A stretch of DNA of 64,000 nucleotides. Source: CALBZE01 sp036381255 (GTDB lineage Bacteria > Gemmatimonadota > Gemmatimonadetes > Longimicrobiales > RSA9). Shown piece after piece: positions 14,384 through 23,305 of the stretch (its first letter is position 1; the number at the start of each line of letters is the position of its first letter). Below the pieces are notes generated by a model. That model searched no databases, was not told the DNA's origin, and saw only the letters and a list, made by a program, of their open reading frames with translations. The DNA lies in the NCBI GenBank assembly GCA_036381255.1, contig DASVDG010000135.1:7199-71198 (forward strand). The letters run 5' to 3'. The position numbers and the translations under genes were made by a program.

Positions 14384-17362
14384 CTAATCCGCGCCGATCG
14401 CGGCCTCGACCCGCCCCGCCCCGTACCCCACGCGCTCGACCGGCCCGCCGCCCGGCGTGACCCGCACCGCGCAGTACTTGAACTCGGGGATCTTCCCGAA
14501 CGGGTCGAGCGCCGGGTTCGTGAGCGCGTTGGCCGGCGCCTCGGCGTAGCAGAACGGGACGAAGACCGCGCCGTGCGGGACGGCGGGGTCGCTGCGGACG
14601 AGGAGCGAGATGCGGCCGCGCCGCGACTCGACGGTGACGACGTCGCCGGGCTCGAGGTCGAGCCGCTCGATCTCGTCCGGGTGCAGGCTCGCGGTCGGCG
14701 CGGGCTCGAGCGTGTCGAGTACCTCGGCGCGCCGGGTCATGGCGCCGGTGTGCCAGTGCTCGAGGATGCGGCCGGTGATGAGGACCCACGGGTAGTCGTC
14801 GTCCGGCGGCTCGTTGGCGGGCGAGTAATCGGCCGGCACCAGCTTGCCGCGGCCGCTGGCGGTCGGGAACCGTTCGGTGAAGAGGACCTCGTCGCCGGGG
14901 TCGCCCTCGTTGCGGCACGGGTACGTCACGCCGTGCTCGCGCTCGAGGCGGTCCCAGGTGATGCCGGCGTACGACGGCACGGCCCTGCGGATCTCGGCGA
15001 ACACGTCGGCGGCGCCGTCGTAGTTCCAGTCGAGGCCGAGGCGGCGGGCGATCTCCTGGATGATCCAGAGGTCCTGGCGCGCCTGGCCGGGCGGCTCGAG
15101 CGCCTGGCGCCCGAGCTGGACGCGGCGGTCGGTGTTCGTGAACGTCCCCGTCTTCTCGGCGAACGCGGAGGCGGGCAGCACCACGTCGGCGAAGGACGCG
15201 GTCTCGGTCAGGAAGATCTCCTGCACCACGAGGTGGTCGAGGCGGCTGAGCGCCTCGCGCACGTGCTGCACGTCCGGGTCGGACATGGCCGGGTTCTCGC
15301 CCATGATGTACATCCCGCGGATCCGGCCCGCGTGGATCGCGTCCATGATCTCGACGACGGTCAGCCCACTCTTCGGATCGAGCCGCGTCCCCCAGAGCCG
15401 CTCGAAGAAGCGCCGGGCGTCGTCGCTCTCGACGTCCTTGTAGTCCGGGTAGACCATCGGGATCAGGCCGACATCGGACGCGCCCTGCACGTTGTTCTGC
15501 CCGCGCAGCGGGTGCAGCCCGGTGCCGCGTCGGCCGATCTGGCCGGTCAGCAGGGCGAGCGCGATCAGGCAGCGCGCGTTGTCGGTCCCGTGCGTGTGCT
15601 GGGAGACGCCCATCCCCCAGAAGATCATGGAGCCGTTCGAGGTCGCGTAGAGTCGTGCGACCTCGCGGATCGTGGCGGCGGGGATCCCGCAGACGGGCTC
15701 CATCGCCTCCGGCGCGTAGGCGACGAGGCGGCGCCGCAGCGCCTCGAAGCCCTCCGTCCGCTCGGCCACGAAGCGCTCGTCGACGAGCCCCTCGAAGACG
15801 ATGGTGTGCAGCAGCGCGTTCAGCAGCGCCACGTCCGTGCCGGGTTTGAACTGGAGCGTGTGCGTGGCGAGCCGCGACAGCTCCGTGCGGCGCGGGTCCA
15901 TCAGGATCAGCTTCGCGCCGCGCTCGATCGCATTCTTCATGAACGTCGCCGCGACCGGGTGGTTCACCGTGGGGTTCGCGCCGATGATGATGAAGACGTC
16001 GGCGTACTGCACGTCCGACACCGGGTTCGACACCGCGCCGGAGCCGATGCACTCGAGCAGCGCCGCGACGGACGACGCGTGGCAGAGCCGCGTGCAGTGG
16101 TCGACGTTGTTCGTGCCGAAGCCCGCGCGCACGAGCTTCTGGAACAGGTACGCCTCCTCGTTGCTCCCCTTCGCGGAGCCGAACCCCGCGAGCGCGCCGC
16201 CGCCGTGCTCGTCGCGGATGCGGCGCAGCCCCGCCGCCGCGCGGTCGAGCGCCTCCTCCCACGTCGCCTCGCGGAACACGTCCCACGGGTTGGCCGGGTC
16301 GACGATCCCGTCCGGCGACTTCGGCGCGTCGTCGCGCCGGATCAGCGGCACGGTCAGCCGCTGCGCATTTCTCGCGTAATCGAACCCGTACCGCCCCTTC
16401 ACGCACAGCCGCCCGTGATTGGATGGCCCGTCGCGCCCCGTCACGAACGCGATGCGGTCGCCGTCGACGTGGTACGTGAGCTGGCACCCCACGCCGCAGT
16501 AGGGGCAGAGCGTGGCGACGGTGTCGAGGGTCCGGCCGCCCGCGGCGACCGGAGCCGCCGTCCCCGCGGGCTCGCGCCCGCGCTCGCCCGCGCGCTCGCG
16601 CGCCGCACCGCCGGCGGCCCCGGCCGCGAACGACTCCGCCGGCGCCACCGACACGTCCGCCGGGAGCCCGCCCGGCATGAGCGCCCCCGTCGGGCAGGCC
16701 TGAACGCACTCGCCGCACCCGACGCACGAGCTGGCGCCCATCGGATCCTCGAGGTCGAAGACGATCCGCGCGTCCGCGCCGCGCCCCGCGTAGCCGATGA
16801 CGTCGTTCCCCTGCACCTCGCGGCATGCGCGCACGCAGCGGGTGCACTGGATGCACGCGTCCAGCCGCACGGCGATGGCGGGGTGCGACAGGTCTGGCGC
16901 CGGCTGGGTGCGGGACCGGAACCGCGGCGTGCCGACGCCCCATTCCCGCGCCCAGCGCACGAGCTCGGAGTCCGGCCTGTGCTGCTCCTCGGGCGCGTCG
17001 GCGAGCAGCAGCTCGAGCACCATGCGCTGCGATCGACGCGCCCGCTCGCTGGCCGACCAGACCTCCATCCCCTCCGTCGGCGTGCGGCAGCACGATGGCG
17101 CGAGCACCCGTTCTCCCTCGATCTCGACGACGCACGCCCGGCAGTTCCCGTCCGCCCGCATCCCGTCGGTGTAGCAGAGGTGCGGGATCCGGATGCCGTG
17201 GCGCCGCGCCGCCTGGAGAATGGTCTCGCCGGGGCGTGCCGCGACCTCGACGCCGTCGAGCCGGAATCTCACGCCGCCGTTCCCCTGGACCTTACCGTTC
17301 CCTGCGACGTCCCCCGGGCCGTTCCCGGTCCCGCTGCCGAACATGGGCGTCGTGCCGCTCAT
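14384..17362 (-). CDS. fdhA: Formate dehydrogenase alpha subunit (Mo/W-bis-MGD, NAD-linked type)
   Basis: 992 aa. Oxidises formate to CO2 at a molybdenum or tungsten bis-MGD site and passes electrons through Fe-S clusters to the NAD-reducing beta subunit. Domain order: 2Fe-2S domain (CYTDG, CRACVVE), two 4Fe-4S sites (CIQCTRCVRAC and CVGCGECVQAC), then the catalytic domain with its own 4Fe-4S motif (CPYCGVGC, GRLCVKG). The metal ligand is Cys427 in HCTRLCHASS, so this is a Cys, not selenocysteine, enzyme with the conserved neighbouring His. GQNNVQG and the C-terminal cofactor-binding domain are present. The first 30 residues are Gly/Asn-rich. The ATG at 17362 overlaps the beta-subunit stop (ATGA). 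No fdhD or fdsC-like chaperone gene is seen nearby. Confidence 0.93.
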   Translation of the reverse strand: MSGTTPMFGSGTGNGPGDVAGNGKVQGNGGVRFRLDGVEVAARPGETILQAARRHGIRIPHLCYTDGMRADGNCRACVVEIEGERVLAPSCCRTPTEGMEVWSASERARRSQRMVLELLLADAPEEQHRPDSELVRWAREWGVGTPRFRSRTQPAPDLSHPAIAVRLDACIQCTRCVRACREVQGNDVIGYAGRGADARIVFDLEDPMGASSCVGCGECVQACPTGALMPGGLPADVSVAPAESFAAGAAGGAARERAGERGREPAGTAAPVAAGGRTLDTVATLCPYCGVGCQLTYHVDGDRIAFVTGRDGPSNHGRLCVKGRYGFDYARNAQRLTVPLIRRDDAPKSPDGIVDPANPWDVFREATWEEALDRAAAGLRRIRDEHGGGALAGFGSAKGSNEEAYLFQKLVRAGFGTNNVDHCTRLCHASSVAALLECIGSGAVSNPVSDVQYADVFIIIGANPTVNHPVAATFMKNAIERGAKLILMDPRRTELSRLATHTLQFKPGTDVALLNALLHTIVFEGLVDERFVAERTEGFEALRRRLVAYAPEAMEPVCGIPAATIREVARLYATSNGSMIFWGMGVSQHTHGTDNARCLIALALLTGQIGRRGTGLHPLRGQNNVQGASDVGLIPMVYPDYKDVESDDARRFFERLWGTRLDPKSGLTVVEIMDAIHAGRIRGMYIMGENPAMSDPDVQHVREALSRLDHLVVQEIFLTETASFADVVLPASAFAEKTGTFTNTDRRVQLGRQALEPPGQARQDLWIIQEIARRLGLDWNYDGAADVFAEIRRAVPSYAGITWDRLEREHGVTYPCRNEGDPGDEVLFTERFPTASGRGKLVPADYSPANEPPDDDYPWVLITGRILEHWHTGAMTRRAEVLDTLEPAPTASLHPDEIERLDLEPGDVVTVESRRGRISLLVRSDPAVPHGAVFVPFCYAEAPANALTNPALDPFGKIPEFKYCAVRVTPGGGPVERVGYGAGRVEAAIGAD

Positions 17363-19068
17363 GACCGCGCCTCCGATTTCGCGTCCGACTCCAGCTCGTG
17401 AGCGAAGAACTCCATGACGCACCGCACCGGGTTCGGCGCGGCCTGGCCGAGCCCGCAGATCGACGCGTCGGCCATGGCCGCGCCGAGCTCCGCCAGCAGG
17501 CCGGTGTCCCACCGCGCCGCGCCCATGAGCTCGACGGACTTCGCCGTCCCGCTGCGGCACGGCGTGCACTTGCCGCACGACTCGTGGGCGAAGAAGCGCA
17601 TCAGGTTGAGCGCCGCGTCGCGTGCCCGGTCGCGGTCCGAGAGGACGACGACGGCGGCCGAGCCGATGAAGCAGCCGTGCTCGGCGAGCGTGTCGAAATC
17701 GAGCGGCACGTCGGCCAGGCGGGCGGGGAGGATCCCGCCGGACGCGCCGCCGGGCAGGTAGGCGTAGAGCTCGTGGCCGGGGAGCATCCCGCCGGCGAAC
17801 TCGTCGATCAGCTCGCGGGCGGTCACGCCGGCCGGCGCGAGGTAGACGCCCGGCTTCGCGACCCGGCCGCTGACGGAGAAGAGGCGCGCGCCCTTCCGTC
17901 CGCGCCGGCCCTGCGATGCGAACCACTCGGCGCCGCGCTCGAGGATCGGCCGCAGCCAGTAGGCGGTCTCGACGTTGTGCACCAGCGTCGGGCGGCCGAA
18001 GACGCCGTTCTGCGCGGGGTAGGGCGGCCGGAGCCGTGGCTCGCCGCGCTTCCCCTCCAGCGACTCGATCAGCGCGGTCTCCTCGCCGCAGATGTAGGCG
18101 CCCGCGCCGCGGCGGAGGTGGAGGCGCGGCAGCGGGCACGGCGGGTCGGCCTCGAGCGCCGCAAGCTCGCGCTCCAGCAGTGCGCGGATCGCCGCGTACT
18201 CGTCGCGCAGGTACACGTAGACGTCCTCGGCCTCGACCGCCCACGCCGCGATGAGCAACCCCTCGAGCACCCGGTGCGGGTCCGTCTCGAGGCAGTAGCG
18301 GTCCTTGAACGTGCCCGGCTCGCCCTCGTCCGCGTTCAATGCGACGACGCGCGGCCCCGGCTCCGCGCGCACGAAGCGCCACTTGCGCGCCGTCGGGAAG
18401 CCGGCGCCGCCCAGCCCCCGGAGCCCCGACGCCTCGACGGCGGCGATCACGTCGTCGATGCTCCGCTCGCCCCGGTGCAGCCGGGCGAGGAGCGCGTAGC
18501 CGCCGGCGGCGCGGTACGCCGCGTAGTCGACGGCGTCCGGGAGCGCCGGCTCGAGGCGCTCGGCGAGCACCGCCTCCTCGACCGCCTCCGTCGTCGCGCG
18601 ATGGATCGGGTTGCGCCCCGCGACCGCGACGGGCGCGTGCTCGCAGCGGCCGACGCACGGCGCGGGGATCACGCGCAGCGAGCCGTCGAGGCGGTCCCGC
18701 AACATTTCGAGGAGCGCATCCGATCCCGCCAGCGCGCAGGCGATCGAGTCGCAGACGCGGACGGTCACCGCGGGCGGCGCCGTCCCGCCCTCCTTCACGA
18801 CGTCGAAGTGGTGGTAGAACGTGGCGACCTCGTAGACCTCGGCGGGCGTCAGCCGAAGCTCGGCGGCCAGGGCGACGAGGTGGCGGTCGGCGAGCCGGCC
18901 GTAGGCGTCCTGGATCCGGTGCAGGTGCTCGATCAGCAGGTCGCGGCGCCTCGGCGCATCACCGAGCAGCCGGCGCACCTCGGCGAGCGCGCTGGCGTCG
19001 ACCGCGCGCCCCTTCGGCGCCGGGCGCAGGCGGATCGCGCGGCTGGGATTCTTTCGTTTCGCGGGCAT
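17359..19068 (-). CDS. fdhB: Formate dehydrogenase beta subunit (fused NuoE-NuoF type)
   Basis: 569 aa. The N-terminal third is NuoE-like, a thioredoxin-fold 2Fe-2S domain (CDSIAC and CVGRC). The rest is NuoF-like: an NAD/FMN site (GLRGLGGAGFPTARKW, NADEGEPGTFKDR) and the 4Fe-4S motif CGKCTPCR with a distal Cys (ICGLGQ). It takes electrons from the alpha subunit to NAD+ or in reverse. The fusion is typical of soluble NAD-dependent formate dehydrogenases. It is the first gene of the run: 19069-19241 upstream holds no gene except the end of a small lipoprotein frame. Confidence 0.92.
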   Translation of the reverse strand: MPAKRKNPSRAIRLRPAPKGRAVDASALAEVRRLLGDAPRRRDLLIEHLHRIQDAYGRLADRHLVALAAELRLTPAEVYEVATFYHHFDVVKEGGTAPPAVTVRVCDSIACALAGSDALLEMLRDRLDGSLRVIPAPCVGRCEHAPVAVAGRNPIHRATTEAVEEAVLAERLEPALPDAVDYAAYRAAGGYALLARLHRGERSIDDVIAAVEASGLRGLGGAGFPTARKWRFVRAEPGPRVVALNADEGEPGTFKDRYCLETDPHRVLEGLLIAAWAVEAEDVYVYLRDEYAAIRALLERELAALEADPPCPLPRLHLRRGAGAYICGEETALIESLEGKRGEPRLRPPYPAQNGVFGRPTLVHNVETAYWLRPILERGAEWFASQGRRGRKGARLFSVSGRVAKPGVYLAPAGVTARELIDEFAGGMLPGHELYAYLPGGASGGILPARLADVPLDFDTLAEHGCFIGSAAVVVLSDRDRARDAALNLMRFFAHESCGKCTPCRSGTAKSVELMGAARWDTGLLAELGAAMADASICGLGQAAPNPVRCVMEFFAHELESDAKSEARS

Positions 19069-19241
19069 GGCGAGAGGCGTGTCGGGGAGGCGGCCGTCGC
19101 CGCCTCGTGGCGGAGTGGGGTGCCGGTACCGTAAGAGTCGGCCCGGCCGCCGCGAATGTCAAGCGATGCACCGGAAGCACGAGGGGCCGCGGAAGCGAAC
19201 GCTCCCCGGCCCCATCCCAACCCGATCCGTTCAGACCCGGC

Positions 19242-19406
19242 TCATCGGACGGCGGCGCCTCCGGGCGTCACGGGCTCCGCGTACGGCCCCGGGCGCAGCG
19301 AGTCCCGCCGGGTCAGGCACGCCGTGGTCAAGAGGAGCAGCAGTGCGGCGAGCAGGACGGTGCCGGCCCGCCGCACGCGTCGCTCGTGGCGTGGTCCGAC
19401 AGTCAT
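19242..19406 (-). CDS. Tiny lipoprotein (54 aa)
   Basis: A 54-codon frame with all signs of a real gene: GGAGGT 7 nt before the ATG, a basic n-region (RHERRVRR), a hydrophobic stretch (TVLLAALLLLLTTAC) and a lipobox ending in Cys30, leaving only about 25 residues of mature, uncharged-to-basic lipoprotein. No family is recognised. It stands between folE and fdhB on the same strand, with 250 nt of gene-free sequence upstream. It may be an entericidin-like or small envelope-stress lipoprotein, but nothing in the sequence proves this. Confidence 0.65.
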   Translation of the reverse strand: MTVGPRHERRVRRAGTVLLAALLLLLTTACLTRRDSLRPGPYAEPVTPGGAAVR

Positions 19407-19656
19407 GGCGAACACCTCCGAGCACTGCGGTTCCGAACCTCCGCGCCCGAGCGGCGCGGCGGCGAGGCCGCAAGTGCGGCAACCCGCATGCCGGCCCGGA
19501 GGTGCCAGGCCGACACCCCCGCCCTGCCGATCCGGCGTGCCGCCTCACACCGGATCCGATCGAACCCCTGTCTCGAGCACCCGGGGATCCGGGCGACAGC
19601 CGAGGCGGCGCCGAATGCTGAATCCCGTGCGTGATACGACTTACGCCGATTCGGTC
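19407..19656 (-). other. 250-base gene-free stretch upstream of the tiny lipoprotein
   Basis: No coding sequence is supported. The stretch is rich in short inverted repeats (for example around 19575-19600, CCGGGGATCCGGG) and would form the leader of the lipoprotein mRNA or the trailer of folE. I found neither a T-run terminator nor a recognisable riboswitch. Confidence 0.4.
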
Positions 19657-20412
19657 TCACACGCCCCGGAGCGCGAGGCGGAGGAACTCCTCCCGCGTCA
19701 TCGGCGACCGGGCGAACTCGCCGCGCATGGCGCTGGTGATCGTCTTCGAATTCTGTTTCTCCACGCCGCGCATCATCATGCACAGGTGCTGCGCCTCGAT
19801 GACGACGGCCACGCCGCGGGGCCGCAGCACGCGGGTCAGCGCGTCGGCGACCTGGTCGGTCAGCCGCTCCTGCACCTGGAGCCGGCGCGCGTAGACGTCG
19901 ACGAGCCGCGCGAGCTTGGAGAGCCCGACGATCCGGCCGTCGGGGATGTACGCCACGTGGGCGCGCCCGTAGAACGGCAGCATGTGGTGCTCGCACAGCG
20001 AGTACAGCTCGATGTCCTTGACCAGCACCATCGAGTCGTGCCGCTCCTCGAAGAGGGCGTCGCCGATGGCGTCGTGCGCGTCGCGGCCGTACCCGCGGGT
20101 GAGCCACCGGAGCGCCGTCGCGACCCGCTGCGGCGTCGCCTCCAGCCCCGACCGCGCCGGATCCTCGCCGAGCAGCTCGAGCATCCGGCGGACCAGGCGT
20201 TGGAGCTCGTCCGGCTCCGGCCGGGCGGGCGCGTGCGCGGGCGCGCGGGCGGGTGCCGCATGCGCGCCCCCGTCAGACGCGGCCGTCGTGTCCGCCGGCG
20301 CGGAGGCGGCCGCCGCGCGATCCGGCACGGCGGCCTCCGTGTGGGACGCGGCGTCGGGGCCGGCACCGTTGCGCTTCGAGCGGTTCGCGGGGAGAACGGG
20401 GCCGCGCCTCAC
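19657..20412 (-). CDS. folE: GTP cyclohydrolase I
   Basis: 251 aa. Converts GTP to 7,8-dihydroneopterin triphosphate, first step of tetrahydrofolate (and pterin) synthesis. The catalytic core from about residue 65 is complete: LGEDPARSGLEATPQRV, the zinc/catalytic segment SLCEHHMLPFYGRAHVAYIP, GLSKLARLV and the third zinc Cys in AQHLCMMMRG. An Ala/Pro-rich extension of about 60 residues precedes it. The start overlaps the stop of the Rieske/FAD oxidoreductase gene by 4 nt, so the two are translationally coupled. Folate cofactors could serve C1 metabolism next to formate dehydrogenase, but that link is inference. Confidence 0.94.
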   Translation of the reverse strand: MRRGPVLPANRSKRNGAGPDAASHTEAAVPDRAAAASAPADTTAASDGGAHAAPARAPAHAPARPEPDELQRLVRRMLELLGEDPARSGLEATPQRVATALRWLTRGYGRDAHDAIGDALFEERHDSMVLVKDIELYSLCEHHMLPFYGRAHVAYIPDGRIVGLSKLARLVDVYARRLQVQERLTDQVADALTRVLRPRGVAVVIEAQHLCMMMRGVEKQNSKTITSAMRGEFARSPMTREEFLRLALRGV

Positions 20413-21992
20413 GATTCACCCCCGAGGCCGCCCGGGGCGGCGAGCGCGGGGTCCGGGGCGCGGTCCGCGGCGAACGCCGCCTCGAGCGCGGCCTCCGCCT
20501 CGAGGCTCACGCGATCGCGGCCGACCGTCGCGACGGCGAGCGTGCGATCGCCGGCGAGGTAGCGGACGGTGCAGTCGTGCGCAGCCGGGTCGCCCTCGAC
20601 CCGGGTGTCGGTCCAGCGTGCCGCGTGGCCCACGTAGGCGATCGGGACCCCCCACTGCTGCGTCCAGAAGAACGGCACCGACCGGAACGGCTCCGCGCGG
20701 CCCAGGATGTTGCGCGCGGCCGTCTGCCCCTGCCGCTGGGCGACGGCCCAGTGCTCGATGCGGATGCGCTCGCCGCCGACCGGGCCGGGCCAGTTCGCGA
20801 TGTCGCCCGCGGCGTAGATCCCCGGCGCGCTCGTCCCGAGGTACCGGTCGACGCGCACGCCGTCGCCGACGGCGAGCCCGGCCTGTTCGGCCAGCGTGAC
20901 GTCGGGCCGGACGCCGATCCCGATCACGACGAGCTCCGCCGGTACCGCGGTGCCGTCGTCGAGCTCGACGCGGTCGGCCGTGATTCGGGCGGCGGTGCGC
21001 CCCATGCGGAAGGCGACGCCGTGCGCCTCGTGGAGCGCGCGCACCATCGCGCCGAGGTCGGGGCCGAGGACCCGCTCGAACGGGACCGTTTCGGGCGCCA
21101 CGACCGTGACGTCCAGCCCCCGCTGCCGCAGCGACGCGGCGACCTCCATGCCGATGAAGCCGGCACCGAGGACGACGGCGCGGCGCGCGTGCTCCGCGGC
21201 GCGGATGATGGACCGGCAGTCGTCGAGCGACCGCAGCGTGTGGACGTGGGGGAGCGCGGCGCCGTCGATGCCCGGCCGAACGGGGACGGCGCCGGTGGCG
21301 AGGAGGAGCGCGCCGAAGCGGATCGAGCGCCCGTCCGTCAGGACCAGCGTCCGGCCGGCGGCATCGAGCCGCGCGGCGCCCGAGTGGATGCGCTCGATCC
21401 CGTGCGTCTCGTGGAAGCCCGTGGGCCGGAGCGGGATCCATTCCTCGGGCGCGGTCCCCGCCAGGTAGTCCTTGGACAGGTTGGGGCGGTCGTACGGCGC
21501 GTTCGCATCCGGGTCGACCATCGTGATCGGACCGGCGTACCCCTCGCGTCGCAGCATCTCCGCCGCCGCGGTCCCCGCCGCGCCGGCGCCCACGATCACC
21601 ACCGATTCCGGCCCGTCGGCCTGCCGGCCGCGGGACGAGAGCGGCGCGTGCGTCGAGCGGTCCGTCACGCGGACGCGCCCGTCGCGGATCTCGACGCTCC
21701 AGCACGCGACCGGGTCGAGCGCCGGCGCCGCCATCGCCTCGCCCGTGCGCAGCGAGAAGCAGGCGTGATGCCAGGGGCAGCGGATCGTATCGCCCACGAC
21801 CAGCCCCTCGGAGAGGGGGGCGCCGTAGTGCGTACACACCGCGCCGATCGCGTACACCTCCGCGCCCCGCCGCACCAGCAGGACGGGCTCGCCCTTCACG
21901 TGGCCGGCGAACGGCTCGTCCTCGGGCAGGTCGGCGAGCGCCACGCCGCTCTCCAGGTCCGGGCCGCTCGGCGCCGGTTGCTCGTTGGCCAT
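20409..21992 (-). CDS. Rieske-domain FAD-dependent ferredoxin reductase (AIF-like)
   Basis: 527 aa. An N-terminal Rieske 2Fe-2S domain (CTHYG and CPWHHACF, the C-x-H...C-x2-H ligands) is followed by a two-dinucleotide-fold flavoprotein: FAD motif VVIVGAGAAGTAAAEML, NAD motif AVVLGAGFIGMEVA, and GIYAAGDIAN near the end. Such fused proteins resemble BphA4/AIFL-type reductases that take electrons from NAD(P)H. A GGGAGAG precedes the ATG at 21992; the open frame further upstream is not supported. It is co-transcribed with folE. The acceptor is unknown; the small ferredoxin encoded 6 kb away is a possible one. Confidence 0.88.
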   Translation of the reverse strand: MANEQPAPSGPDLESGVALADLPEDEPFAGHVKGEPVLLVRRGAEVYAIGAVCTHYGAPLSEGLVVGDTIRCPWHHACFSLRTGEAMAAPALDPVACWSVEIRDGRVRVTDRSTHAPLSSRGRQADGPESVVIVGAGAAGTAAAEMLRREGYAGPITMVDPDANAPYDRPNLSKDYLAGTAPEEWIPLRPTGFHETHGIERIHSGAARLDAAGRTLVLTDGRSIRFGALLLATGAVPVRPGIDGAALPHVHTLRSLDDCRSIIRAAEHARRAVVLGAGFIGMEVAASLRQRGLDVTVVAPETVPFERVLGPDLGAMVRALHEAHGVAFRMGRTAARITADRVELDDGTAVPAELVVIGIGVRPDVTLAEQAGLAVGDGVRVDRYLGTSAPGIYAAGDIANWPGPVGGERIRIEHWAVAQRQGQTAARNILGRAEPFRSVPFFWTQQWGVPIAYVGHAARWTDTRVEGDPAAHDCTVRYLAGDRTLAVATVGRDRVSLEAEAALEAAFAADRAPDPALAAPGGLGGES

Positions 21993-22032
21993 CAATACTC
22001 TCCCCAGTCGATGAATCGGAATTGTCGGAAGT

Positions 22033-22067
22033 GCGCCGCCGGTCCCGCCACGCGGGACCGGCGGCGC
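22033..22067 (-). terminator. Perfect 16-bp hairpin after the lipoprotein cytochrome gene
   Basis: The arms 22033-22048 and 22052-22067 are exact reverse complements, with a 3-nt loop (CAC). The hairpin starts 6 nt beyond the stop of the cytochrome gene on the minus strand. No T-run follows, but the strength and position make a transcription terminator or 3'-end stabiliser likely. Confidence 0.6.
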
Positions 22068-22072
22068 GACGA

Positions 22073-23287
22073 TCACAGCGTTTTCAGGTACTCCACGAGG
22101 TCCGCGCGCTGCCGCTCCGAGAGGCCGAGGCCGAGCGCGTCGTTGTAGTGGTCGACGACGTCGGCCAGCGTGGCCGCGCTGCCATCGTGGAAATAGGGCG
22201 GGTGCTGCCACAACGCGCGCAGCGGCGTGGTGCGGTACTCGCCCGTTGTGCCGCGCATCGCGCGCAGCGGGTCCATCCCCGTCTCGGCCGCGGCGTGGAG
22301 CGTCGGCGCGTCCGTGAACTGCGTCTCCGGCCGGTGGCACGTCGCGCATCGGCCTGCGCCATCGAAGACATCCTGCCCTCGGACCGCCGCCGTCGCGTCG
22401 AAGCTGCCGTCCGGCGGCGCTGGCGCCTCGAGGCTGAACTGGTACTCCCGCAGCGCGGGCAGCTTCGACGTGACCAGGTCCGGCTCGCGCCGGATGTCGA
22501 TCCCCAGCCGCTCGTCCGCGAACGAGCCCTGCCCGTGCATTTGCGTGACCGCCACGTACGCGTTCCAGTACGACACCGGACCCTCGCCCGTGTACGTCTC
22601 GAGCGCGACCTGCCGCAGCCCGTACGCCGGCGGGATCACGACCGGGTCGCTCTCGCCATCCTGGTTCCAGTACGCGTCGTAGTAGCCCGGGCCCCACGAG
22701 TTGAGCTCGGCCTTCGCGGCCTCGTCGAGGACCGGCGAGAGCGCGACGATCGCGCCCACGTTCAGGTCCCGGTTCGGCCACCCGTCCAGCCGGTTGCCGA
22801 TCCCCTCGGCCACCGCGTCATCCACCGTCGAATGGCAGAGCGCGCAGGTGATCCCGAGCCGCGTGATGTTCCCCTGATCGTCGACCTCCGCCTGGACGCC
22901 GACCACGGCGCCGAGCCGGAGGAGCGCGACCGTGGTCGCCGGGTCCGTCATGTCCGCGTTCGCGAGGACCTCGGCGGGGACCATCGAGGCATCGACCTTC
23001 AGCCCCACGGCGAGCGCCGTCGTCGGGTCCACCGTCTGGACGACCTCGTGCAGGCGCAGCGTGTCCGTCCAGAACGCTTCGTCGCCGAACGTGTCGAAGC
23101 GGAAGATGTCCCGCCCCTCCGCCACGAGCTGCGGATCGAGCGGCGGCGGCTCGTTCCCGGGGCCGATCTCGTCCTCGTCGTCACACGCGCCCAGAAGGAG
23201 TGCCGTCCCGATGAGCAGCCAGGCCGCGCCGCGGCCGGCGCGGCGACCGCGCCCGCCGCATTTCGTTCGACCGATGTGCCTTCCCAT
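22073..23287 (-). CDS. Diheme cytochrome c lipoprotein (MauG/CcpA-related)
   Basis: 404 aa. Lipoprotein signal peptide (LLIGTALLLGAC) followed by an acidic mature start. Two c-heme motifs, CALCH and CATCH; after the second come DPLRAMRGTTGEYRTTPLRALWQ and PYFHDGSAATLADVVDHYN, a pattern shared with diheme cytochrome c peroxidase/MauG-type proteins. The family's usual double-heme spacing near the N-terminus is altered, so peroxidase activity should not be assumed. GGGAGG precedes the start. It lies 18 nt after the cupredoxin gene, which could be its electron-transfer partner. Confidence 0.82.
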   Translation of the reverse strand: MGRHIGRTKCGGRGRRAGRGAAWLLIGTALLLGACDDEDEIGPGNEPPPLDPQLVAEGRDIFRFDTFGDEAFWTDTLRLHEVVQTVDPTTALAVGLKVDASMVPAEVLANADMTDPATTVALLRLGAVVGVQAEVDDQGNITRLGITCALCHSTVDDAVAEGIGNRLDGWPNRDLNVGAIVALSPVLDEAAKAELNSWGPGYYDAYWNQDGESDPVVIPPAYGLRQVALETYTGEGPVSYWNAYVAVTQMHGQGSFADERLGIDIRREPDLVTSKLPALREYQFSLEAPAPPDGSFDATAAVRGQDVFDGAGRCATCHRPETQFTDAPTLHAAAETGMDPLRAMRGTTGEYRTTPLRALWQHPPYFHDGSAATLADVVDHYNDALGLGLSERQRADLVEYLKTL

Positions 23288-23305
23288 GGTCGCCTCCCTT
23301 CACGT

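Noticed and set aside
19129..19162. TTGACA on the minus strand (19162-19157) as promoter of fdhB
   Set aside because: No acceptable -10 lies 16-18 nt downstream; the nearest TANNNT (TACGGT) is 23 nt away. It may still be a promoter for another sigma factor.
19560..19600. GGGGTTCGATC on the minus strand resembling a tRNA T-loop
   Set aside because: No acceptor, D or anticodon arms can be paired around it.
19631..19653. Possible third end of the 92-bp repeat (GATACGACTTACGCCG)
   Set aside because: Only a dozen scattered matches to one end and no second end within 100 bp.
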